Source: Acidimicrobiia bacterium (GTDB taxonomy: Bacteria; Actinomycetota; Acidimicrobiia; IMCC26256; BP-133). Taken from it: a DNA stretch of 14,208 nucleotides. Shown piece after piece: positions 1-4,555 of this stretch. Positions within the stretch are counted from its first letter, which is position 1. Each line of letters begins with the position of its first letter. The notes under the pieces are model-generated. The model made no database searches. It saw only the letters and a list, made by a program, of their open reading frames with translations, and was not told the origin of the DNA. The position numbers were made by a program, and so were the translations under genes. The DNA is taken from positions 1 to 14,208 of the forward strand of contig JAICGL010000035.1 of assembly GCA_025923175.1 (NCBI GenBank), given 5' to 3'.

Positions 1-276
1 GTAGATCAGCCCGCTGAAGGCCGCCACGCCCAGAAGGAACACGATTCCGGTGGCGATGCCGCGCCGGAGCTTCAGGCGGGTGAGGACGTCGACCATGGGG
101 TTGAGGATGATGGCGAAAAAGGCCGCCATCACGATCAGGCCGACGATGCGGCGCAGCTCCCAGAACAGGACCACGCCGACGATGAAGGCCAGGGCCCCGG
201 CGAGGATGACGAAGACTGACCGGAGCAGTTCGGCCTCGTGCCCCTCGGACCGTCGGCCATCCGCCATGTCAGCCAC
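1..276 (-). CDS. AI-2E/PerM-family membrane transporter, N-terminal part
   Basis: This is the first 92 codons of a gene that runs off the left edge of the window. The peptide has a short hydrophilic head (to about residue 16). Hydrophobic segments follow at about residues 17-36 and 42-56, then the motif ILNPMVDVLTR, a basic stretch KLRRG, and a third hydrophobic segment from about residue 75. This order is typical of the N-terminus of AI-2E/PerM (UPF0118) family membrane proteins, which include the AI-2 exporter TqsA, Na+/H+ antiporters and many members of unknown substrate. I chose the GTG at 274-276 because a GGGGG stretch precedes it by about 8 nt; the ATG at 265-267 is an in-frame alternative. 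It lies 49 nt downstream of the GntR gene on the same strand and may share its transcript. The substrate cannot be inferred from this fragment. Confidence 0.8.
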   Translation of the reverse strand, partial: MADMADGRRSEGHEAELLRSVFVILAGALAFIVGVVLFWELRRIVGLIVMAAFFAIILNPMVDVLTRLKLRRGIATGIVFLLGVAAFSGLIY

Positions 277-325
277 GCTACTGCCCCCACAAGGGCGAAA
301 CGACGCTTCGAATTTCAAGGGCGCT

Positions 326-1045
326 TCAGCCCAGGTTTCCCCAGGAAGCGGTGAGTGTCACCCGGTCGCCGGGGGCGAGCACGAGCCGGTGCTCGACGGG
401 CCGCTCGCCGGCCAGCGCGACCCGCTCGACGGCGAAGGCCGGCACCCCCGCCGGCAGCCCGAACGGCTCGGCCTCCTCGGCCCGCAGCGACACTGGATGG
501 ACCTCCTCCGTCACCCGGGAGAGGCGTACCCCGTTCTGCTCCATCAGGTCGTAGAGCGAACCGGCCGACAGATCGGCGAAGCGCAGCGGCGCCCCGACGT
601 CGTCGGGGAAGTGGGACGTCTCGAGGAGCACGGCGCGCTCGCCGGCCAGCCGGAGCCTGACGACCCGCATCACCCGGTCGCCCCGGGCCAGGCCGAGCGC
701 CGCTGCGACCGCCGCCGGCGCTTTGACGATCCCCCGGCCCAGCACCCGGGACGATTCGGGGATGCCCCGCACCTGCATGTCGTGGGCGAAGTGGTAGAAG
801 CGGCCGAGCGGATATTCGAGGGGCGCGGCAACGAATGACCCCCGCCCCTGCTGGCGGACGATGAGGCCGGACCGGGCGAGCCGTTCCAGCGCCTGGCGAA
901 CCGTGCCCCGACTGACGCTGAACTCTGCGGCCAGCTCGTGGTCGCCGGGAAACCCGTCACGGTATTGGCCGGCGGTGATCCGCTCGGCCAGGACTCGCTC
1001 CAGCTGGTGATAGAGGGGGAGCGGCGACGTCGGTTCCAGCGTCAT
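326..1045 (-). CDS. GntR family transcriptional regulator, HutC subfamily
   Basis: A 239-residue DNA-binding repressor-type protein. Residues about 5-75 form the GntR winged helix: it opens with PLPLYHQLERVLAERI, continues with FPGDHELAAEFSVSRGTVRQALERL as the helix-turn-helix, and ends in the wing motif GLIVRQQGRGSFV. Residues about 95-235 match the UTRA effector domain of the HutC subfamily, including LLETSHFPDD and SLYDLMEQNGV. The family senses small molecules such as histidine derivatives, amino sugars or trehalose phosphate; the ligand here cannot be told. The ATG at 1043-1045 lies 6 nt after a TAGACT -10 element, so the mRNA is probably leaderless. The gene is divergent from the Nfu-like gene and upstream of the AI-2E family gene, so both neighbours and itself are likely targets. 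The position within the HutC subfamily is an inference from length and the UTRA pattern. Confidence 0.9.
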   Translation of the reverse strand: MTLEPTSPLPLYHQLERVLAERITAGQYRDGFPGDHELAAEFSVSRGTVRQALERLARSGLIVRQQGRGSFVAAPLEYPLGRFYHFAHDMQVRGIPESSRVLGRGIVKAPAAVAAALGLARGDRVMRVVRLRLAGERAVLLETSHFPDDVGAPLRFADLSAGSLYDLMEQNGVRLSRVTEEVHPVSLRAEEAEPFGLPAGVPAFAVERVALAGERPVEHRLVLAPGDRVTLTASWGNLG

Positions 1046-1057
1046 GGGTTCAGTCTA
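1046..1057 (-). promoter_or_regulatory. Leaderless-type promoter of the GntR gene
   Basis: Read on the minus strand, a TAGACT hexamer (1057-1052) is followed by exactly six bases and then the ATG at 1045. This is the spacing expected when transcription starts at the start codon itself, as is common in Actinobacteria. No convincing -35 and no Shine-Dalgarno sequence is visible. The sequence GTTC-N7-GAAC (1048-1062) covers this -10 and could be an operator, but that is only a guess. Confidence 0.5.
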
Positions 1058-1066
1058 CGAACGCTC

Positions 1067-1078
1067 TAGGCTTGGTCT
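1067..1078 (+). promoter_or_regulatory. Leaderless-type promoter of the Nfu-like gene
   Basis: A TAGGCT hexamer (1067-1072) matches the actinobacterial TANNNT -10 consensus. It is followed by six bases and the ATG at 1079, so transcript and reading frame probably begin together. The 33-bp gap to the divergent GntR gene leaves no room for independent RNA polymerase binding: the two polymerases would exclude one another. No -35 match is visible. Confidence 0.5.
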
Positions 1079-1492
1079 ATGGGTCAGTCGATCACCGTGA
1101 CGGTTCGCGCCGGCGTGCGGAGCGACGTCAAGAACTTCGATCTCAACCGCTCCCTGACCGGGATGCAGACGCACCGCTACCAGGCCGGGCAGGACGTTGC
1201 AGGTACGAAGCCGCCCGACGAACTGGCCCGCCGGCTCTTCGAGCTCGGCGTGTCAGCGGTGACGATCTACTCCAGCGTCGTGACGGTGGTCGCGCCGGCC
1301 GAGCAGTGGCCCACCTTGCAGGCGAAGGTCGAAGACACGATCGAGAAGCTGTTCATCTACTACCGGGAGGGGCAGCTGCCGGCGCCCGCCACCCCGGCCG
1401 GGGAGATCCCGCCCGCCGAGGGGGGCCCGCCCGTCGAGGAAGCCCCGCCCGCCGAGGAAGCTTCCTCTCCCGAGGCCGCCGTCGGCAGCTGA
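1079..1492 (+). CDS. Nfu/NifU N-terminal domain-like protein with Pro/Glu-rich tail
   Basis: A 137-residue protein. Residues about 17-98 resemble the Nfu N-terminal domain (Nfu_N): an NFDLNRSLTG opening, the conserved core PPDELARRLFELGVSAVTIYS, then a beta strand VVTVVAP and the closing amphipathic helix of EKLFIYY. The C-terminal NifU domain that carries the CxxC iron-sulfur ligands in true Nfu proteins is missing, and there is no cysteine in the protein, so it cannot itself ligate a cluster through Cys. Stand-alone Nfu_N proteins are known in Actinobacteria but their role is not established. Residues about 99-137 form a disordered, acidic Pro/Glu/Ala tail encoded by an 18-bp tandem repeat. 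The domain call rests on pattern memory, so it is moderate. The start is supported by the leaderless promoter. Confidence 0.65.
   Translation: MGQSITVTVRAGVRSDVKNFDLNRSLTGMQTHRYQAGQDVAGTKPPDELARRLFELGVSAVTIYSSVVTVVAPAEQWPTLQAKVEDTIEKLFIYYREGQLPAPATPAGEIPPAEGGPPVEEAPPAEEASSPEAAVGS
1406..1459 (+). repeat. 18-bp tandem repeat, three copies, in the coding tail
   Basis: Three 18-nt units lie head to tail at 1406-1423, 1424-1441 and 1442-1459, sharing the core CCCGCCCGYCGAGG. They encode IPPAEG, GPPVEE and APPAEE; a degenerate fourth unit (1460-1477, ASSPEA) follows. The unit length is a multiple of three, so copy-number change would keep the reading frame. A 14-nt perfect palindrome, GAGGAAGCTTCCTC, lies at 1454-1467. 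Confidence 0.8.
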
Positions 1493-1494
1493 GC

Positions 1495-1509
1495 CGGCCC
1501 TCCGGGCCG
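1495..1509 (+). terminator. Weak terminator-like hairpin after the Nfu-like gene
   Basis: CGGCCC-TCC-GGGCCG forms a 6-bp perfect stem with a 3-nt loop, starting two bases after the stop codon. There is no T tract behind it, so it may be a factor-dependent or partial terminator, or may act as a 3'-end stabiliser. Confidence 0.35.
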
Positions 1510-1581
1510 TTGGCAGGATCCTTGCGAAAGTCGTCGTTTCGGTCACTGTCGCGGTGCTGCCGCGAGGCTGACGATGAAGGC

Positions 1582-1725
1582 ATGCATCTGAATCCCGAAA
1601 TCGCACGATGGCTCGTCGCCGCCGAGCAGGAACGGCTGACCGAACTGGCCCGGAAGTCCCGCCCGCGACCCGAGACCGTCCGGCGCCACCGGCGTCGGCG
1701 CCACAGCGGCGACGAAGGAACCTGA
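1582..1725 (+). CDS. Small basic protein of unknown function (47 aa)
   Basis: A 47-residue ORF beginning MHLNPEIARWLVAAEQERL and ending in an arginine/histidine-rich segment (HRRRRHSGDEGT). The first half is predicted as an amphipathic helix; the second half is strongly basic. I recall short actinobacterial proteins with a similar MHxNPEI opening followed by a helix and basic residues, but none has a function I can name. No strong Shine-Dalgarno is evident: AAGG directly abuts the start and a GAGG lies about 14 nt upstream. Its stop is 3 nt before the start of the next small gene, so the two probably form a transcription unit with the GlxA-type regulator. Support comes from context and amino-acid pattern, not a firm family match. 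Confidence 0.5.
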   Translation: MHLNPEIARWLVAAEQERLTELARKSRPRPETVRRHRRRRHSGDEGT

Positions 1726-1728
1726 GCC

Positions 1729-1935
1729 GTGTTCTCCGTCTGCTGCCCCCGCCACCAGCGGCGCGTCCTCCTCAGCCCCGAGGACATCCTGTCGCTCAGC
1801 CCTGCTCCCGGAGGCGGTTTCCTCATCGGCTATCGCTGCTCCTGCGGGTACGAGGGCCAGTGGCCCGCCGGCGACGGCGAAGAGGACCGCAACGAAAACT
1901 GCGAGGAGACTTGGAACCAACGCATGGCAGGATGA
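1729..1935 (+). CDS. Small cysteine-containing protein, putative zinc ribbon (68 aa)
   Basis: A 68-residue protein starting at GTG 1729, with AAGGA about 9 nt upstream as ribosome binding site. It has two cysteine/histidine clusters: CCPRH near residues 5-9 and CSCG at about residues 37-40, spaced as in a small zinc ribbon. Between them is RRVLLSPEDILSL followed by a glycine turn and a beta-like GFLIGYRC segment. I recall similar short actinobacterial proteins of the form CPxH...RVLL...CxCG without known function. It starts 3 nt after the stop of the 47-aa gene, and its TGA stop (1933-1935) overlaps the ATG of the GlxA-type regulator (ATGA), so translation is likely coupled to both neighbours. 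The zinc binding is inferred. Confidence 0.6.
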   Translation: MFSVCCPRHQRRVLLSPEDILSLSPAPGGGFLIGYRCSCGYEGQWPAGDGEEDRNENCEETWNQRMAG

Positions 1936-2939
1936 TCCCGATGGCCAGCCTCCCGGCCCGCACCCGGCGCCGCCGCCACACCGTTGCGACGGTGATCTGC
2001 CACGGCGTTGCGCCGTTCGAGATGGCCGTCCCCTGTGAGGTCTTCGGCATCGACCGCTCCGAGCTCGGCGTGCCGTGGTACCGGCACATGATCTGCGCGG
2101 CCGAAGACCCGCCCATCCGCAGCTCGCAGGGCTTCACCATCGACACGCCGTACGGCCTCGAGGAAGTCGGAAAGGCCGACACTGTCGTCGTGCCCGCGTG
2201 GGGAGCGGCGCAGCTCGACGACGAGCCTCCGCCGGCGCTGCTCGACGCCCTGCGCTCCGCCCATCGTCGCGGTGCCCGGATCCTGTCGGTGTGCTCGGGC
2301 GCCTTCGTGCTGGCCGCCGCGGGCCTGCTCGATGGCCGCCGTGCGACCACCCACTGGATGCACGCCGACGCCCTTGCCGAGCGATACCCGGAGATCGACG
2401 TCGACCCCGACGTGCTCTACGTCGACGAGGGTGACGTGATGACTTCGGCCGGCACCGCCGCTGGCATCGACCTGTGCCTCCACGTGGTCCGCCTCGACTT
2501 CGGGGCTGAGATCGCCAACGCCGTCGCCCGCCGCATGGTGGTGCCGCCCCACAGGGAAGGCGGCCAGGCCCAGTTCGTGGAGACGCCGATGACGTCGGGC
2601 GAACCGGGGTCCGACCGCTTCGCCGCCACGCTGGAGCACATGCTCGAGCACCTCGACGAGGCCCTGTCGGTGGAGGGGATGGCCGACCGGGCGGCGATGT
2701 CGCCGAGGACCTTCGCCCGCCGCTTCCGGGCCACCACCGGCACCACTCCCGGGCAGTGGCTCGTGCGGCAGCGGGTGCTGCTGGCCCAGCGCCTGCTGGA
2801 GACCACCGACGACCCGGTTGAGCTCATCGCCGTGCGCTGCGGCTTCGGGACGGCTGCAGGTTTGCGGCTGCACTTCCGGCGGGTGCTCGACACGTCCCCG
2901 CTGGTCTACCGCCGCACGTTCCGGCAAATAGGCGCCTAG
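1932..2939 (+). CDS. GlxA-type transcriptional regulator (DJ-1/PfpI plus AraC HTH)
   Basis: A 335-residue two-domain regulator. Residues about 16-200 form a class-I glutamine amidotransferase-like (DJ-1/PfpI) domain with VICHGVAPFEMAVPCEVFG near the start and the nucleophile-elbow sequence SVCSGAFVLAAAGLLDGR around Cys121, followed by ATTHW. Residues about 235-330 are an AraC helix-turn-helix pair: the first contains SVEGMADRAAMSPRTFARRF, the second DPVELIAVRCGFGTAAGLRLHF. This fusion defines GlxA-like regulators, whose N-terminal domain probably senses a ligand rather than acting as an enzyme. I start at ATG 1932, not further upstream, because it overlaps the TGA of the preceding small gene; ATG 1941 is an alternative. 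The target genes cannot be identified from the sequence. A hairpin that includes the stop codon follows. Confidence 0.9.
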   Translation: MIPMASLPARTRRRRHTVATVICHGVAPFEMAVPCEVFGIDRSELGVPWYRHMICAAEDPPIRSSQGFTIDTPYGLEEVGKADTVVVPAWGAAQLDDEPPPALLDALRSAHRRGARILSVCSGAFVLAAAGLLDGRRATTHWMHADALAERYPEIDVDPDVLYVDEGDVMTSAGTAAGIDLCLHVVRLDFGAEIANAVARRMVVPPHREGGQAQFVETPMTSGEPGSDRFAATLEHMLEHLDEALSVEGMADRAAMSPRTFARRFRATTGTTPGQWLVRQRVLLAQRLLETTDDPVELIAVRCGFGTAAGLRLHFRRVLDTSPLVYRRTFRQIGA

Positions 2940-2956
2940 CGTGCTGGCGCACGCTA
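2937..2956 (+). terminator. Hairpin at the stop codon of the GlxA-type gene
   Basis: TAGCGTGC (2937-2944), a TGGC loop and GCACGCTA (2949-2956) form a perfect 8-bp stem that begins with the TAG stop codon. Only a short T run (ATTTC) occurs about 8 nt further on. It is a plausible 3' end structure or weak terminator. Confidence 0.45.
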
Positions 2957-2969
2957 CGGCCCTATTTCT

Positions 2970-3038
2970 GCGGCTTCGCCGCCCCGGACGGGGCCCCAAC
3001 CCCGTCCTCCTCCAGAGCGTGGGGCCCCTGCCCCACGC
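2970..3038. repeat. Three consecutive GC-rich hairpins before the SGNH hydrolase gene
   Basis: Three perfect inverted repeats follow one another. GCGGC-TTC-GCCGC lies at 2970-2982. GGACGGGG with loop CCCCAA and CCCCGTCC lies at 2986-3007. GCGTGGGGC with loop CCCT and GCCCCACGC lies at 3017-3038. With the hairpin at 2937-2956 they fill almost the whole 109-nt gap between the two genes. The last ends 10 nt before the ATG at 3049, where a ribosome binding site would be expected, and may influence translation. No clear promoter is visible here. Confidence 0.7.
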
Positions 3039-3048
3039 ATGGCCGTAG

Positions 3049-3771
3049 ATGCGCCTGGTTCGTCGGAGTGGCCTCGTCGTGGCTGCTGCGGTGGTGGGGG
3101 CCGCCTCCGTCCTGGTAGTGGAGATTCAGCTCGCCCGGAGCGGGACGCGGTTGCCTGACCTCGAGCTTGTCCTCGATCGCCCCGGGGAAGGGCGGAGAGT
3201 GGTGTGGCTCGGCGATTCAACGGCCGCTGGCATCGGGGCGTCGAACTCGGCCGGGGCACTTCCCAGCCAGGTTGCCGACGGGCTTGCGGGACCGCGCGTC
3301 TCGGTCCTGGCTGTTTCTGGTTCCCGGGTGGCGGACGTGCTGGATGATCAGGTGCCGAAGGTGGCGGGGCTGGAGCCCGACCTCATCCTGATCTCGGTCG
3401 GGGCGAACGACACGATCCACCTCACTGGGCGAGGAGCGTTCCGTCACACCTACGAGAAGGTCGTGCGGGCTTTGCCGAGCGGCGTTCCCGTCATGCTGCT
3501 CGGCGTGCCGGATATGGGCGCCATTCCGCGGTTCGCCCAGCCACTGCGGGCGGTGTCCGGATGGCGAGGGCGGAACCTGGACGCCGAGGTCCGTCAGGTG
3601 GCAGCGGGCACCGGCGCGATCTACGCCGACATCGCCGGCCCAACTGGCCCGCCCTTCCGCCGCGACCCCAACCGGTACTTCGCGGCCGACGACTTCCACC
3701 CCAGCGACGCCGGCTACGGCCTCTGGGCCGAGGCTGTCCTCAAAGTCCTCAGGAATTTCAGCTTGCCGTAG
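3049..3771 (+). CDS. SGNH/GDSL-family hydrolase, membrane-anchored or secreted
   Basis: A 240-residue serine hydrolase of the SGNH (GDSL-like lipase/esterase) superfamily, probably deacylating a lipid or cell-surface ester. Block I is WLGDSTAAGIG with the catalytic Ser57. The block II glycine lies in VSGSRVADV (about residue 91). Block III is VGANDT with Asn120. Block V is DDFHP, giving Asp214 and His217. All four hallmark residues are therefore present. Residues about 8-28 form a hydrophobic segment after an MRLVRR basic head, so the enzyme is likely exported or anchored by an uncleaved signal; no lipobox cysteine is seen. The start at 3049 lacks a clear Shine-Dalgarno and follows a strong hairpin. 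Its stop codon overlaps the LexA-regulated promoter of the next operon, which it precedes without being functionally linked. The substrate is unknown. Confidence 0.85.
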   Translation: MRLVRRSGLVVAAAVVGAASVLVVEIQLARSGTRLPDLELVLDRPGEGRRVVWLGDSTAAGIGASNSAGALPSQVADGLAGPRVSVLAVSGSRVADVLDDQVPKVAGLEPDLILISVGANDTIHLTGRGAFRHTYEKVVRALPSGVPVMLLGVPDMGAIPRFAQPLRAVSGWRGRNLDAEVRQVAAGTGAIYADIAGPTGPPFRRDPNRYFAADDFHPSDAGYGLWAEAVLKVLRNFSLP

Positions 3772-3792
3772 CGAACGTATGTTCGATACGTT
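3763..3792 (+). promoter_or_regulatory. SOS promoter of the imuA-imuB-dnaE2 operon
   Basis: TTGCCG (3763-3768, inside the last codons of the hydrolase gene) and TACGTT (3787-3792) are separated by 18 bp and fit a sigma-70-type -35/-10 pair with the actinobacterial TANNNT -10. Six bases after the -10 comes GTG 3799, the likely leaderless start of imuA. A perfect LexA box fills the spacer, so bound repressor would block RNA polymerase directly. Confidence 0.65.
3772..3785 (+). promoter_or_regulatory. LexA operator (SOS box) 1
   Basis: CGAACGTATGTTCG is a perfect match to the CGAAC-N4-GTTCG box recognised by LexA of Actinobacteria and Firmicutes. It begins one base after the stop codon of the SGNH hydrolase gene and lies between the -35 and -10 elements of the imu promoter. 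Confidence 0.9.
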
Positions 3793-3798
3793 GGCGAG

Positions 3799-4542
3799 GT
3801 GGTAGTCGCCGAACCTCTGTTCGAGAGTAGCCCTCCGTCCGACCGTCCGTCAGCTCGTCCGCGTTCTGTAGCGGCTCACGCCGCACTTGTCGGGGGGACA
3901 CCCCCCGTCCCCCGGGCCGAGCTGACCGAGGTCGCCCAGCGGGTGCGGCCGGTGGTGCTCGCCGGGGAGCGCCGACTGGCCGTGCCCGGGCCGCTGGGGG
4001 AGATCCTTCCGAGCGGAGGGCTCCAGCGCGGTTCGGTGGTCAGGGTCGAAGGGGCACCCGGGTCGGGGGCGACATCGCTCCTGCTGCGCCTCCTGGCGGC
4101 GGCCACGGCGGCGGGGGAGTGGGCGGCGGTGGTCGACGGCGACGGGGTGCTCGGCGGGCTGGCGGCCGCCGAGGCAGGCGTGGCCCTCGACCGGCTGGCG
4201 GTGGTGCGGGCGGTGCCGGCCGCCCTGTACGCCCGGGTGGTGGCCACCCTGCTCGACGGCGTCACTGTGGTGGGAGCGACGATCCCCCGGGGGTTCCGGT
4301 TGGGCGACGCCCGCCGGCTCGAAGCGCGGGCCCGGGAGCGCGCCGCCGTCCTCGTGGCGGCGGGCTCCTGGCCGGGCGAAGCGTCGCTGCGCCTGAGGGC
4401 CGAGCACACGTCCTGGAGCGGCCTGGGCCGCGGCGAAGGCCTGCTCGGCGAGCGGGTGCTGCGGGTGGCGGTGAGCGGACGGGGTGCCGCCGGCCGGGAG
4501 CGGGTCGTCGAGCTCGTGGCCGGCTCCCGCGCTGCCGCCTGA
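3799..4542 (+). CDS. imuA: ImuA, RecA-like subunit of the SOS mutasome
   Basis: A 247-residue protein encoded first in an imuA-imuB-dnaE2 operon. The core from about residue 43 opens with LTEVAQRVRPVVLAGERRL and GLQRGSVVRVEG, followed by a degenerate Walker A loop GAPGSGATSLLLRLL in which the usual lysine is alanine. VVDGDGVLGGLAA, LAVVRAVP and VTVVGATIP follow, as expected for a RecA-like fold. ImuA proteins bind ImuB and help to assemble the error-prone complex at stalled forks; mycobacterial ImuA' is the functional counterpart. The loss of the Walker A lysine suggests it does not hydrolyse ATP in the usual way. Residues 1-42 look unlike the family and include LVGGTPPVPR, encoded by the GC-rich palindromic element at 3887-3916. 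The GTG start is chosen for its leaderless promoter. It ends 13 nt before imuB. The family call leans strongly on operon context. Confidence 0.85.
   Translation: MVVAEPLFESSPPSDRPSARPRSVAAHAALVGGTPPVPRAELTEVAQRVRPVVLAGERRLAVPGPLGEILPSGGLQRGSVVRVEGAPGSGATSLLLRLLAAATAAGEWAAVVDGDGVLGGLAAAEAGVALDRLAVVRAVPAALYARVVATLLDGVTVVGATIPRGFRLGDARRLEARARERAAVLVAAGSWPGEASLRLRAEHTSWSGLGRGEGLLGERVLRVAVSGRGAAGRERVVELVAGSRAAA
3810..3823 (+). promoter_or_regulatory. LexA operator (SOS box) 2, inside the imuA start
   Basis: CGAACCTCTGTTCG is a second perfect CGAAC-N4-GTTCG box. Its centre is 38 bp downstream of the centre of box 1. With the GTG start at 3799 it lies within codons 4-9 of imuA, downstream of the transcription start. 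Two boxes suggest tight repression with two LexA dimers flanking the initiation site. Confidence 0.8.
3887..3916 (+). repeat. GC-rich palindromic element, copy 1, inside imuA
   Basis: A 30-nt element: the first 20 nt are TTGTCGGGGGGACACCCCCC, followed by GTCCCCCGGG. It contains a perfect GGGGGG-ACA-CCCCCC hairpin. Copy 2, in dnaE2 at 9013-9042 on the opposite strand, is identical at 29 of 30 positions (G here, A there, at the 21st). It lies in the non-conserved N-terminal region of imuA, is read in frame (residues 30-39) and does not disrupt the gene. Confidence 0.85.
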
Positions 4543-4555
4543 GGGAGTAGCCGGC

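Noticed and set aside
50..838. A 262-codon plus-strand frame over the left end
   Set aside because: It overlaps two convincing minus-strand genes (AI-2E family and GntR) and its translation is rich in Arg/Pro/His with no domain pattern.
1073..1086. A DasR-like operator (TGGTCTA half site) at the Nfu-like gene start
   Set aside because: Only one half matches TGGTCTAGACCA; the second half does not form the dyad.
1830..2999. A 389-codon minus-strand frame opposite the GlxA-type gene
   Set aside because: It is the shadow of a complete DJ-1/AraC gene and shows no family motifs.
4484..4555. An earlier in-frame start for imuB
   Set aside because: It would overlap the imuA end and add residues unlike the family. 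ATG 4556 has a good Shine-Dalgarno and the expected MNPERMLCLW start.
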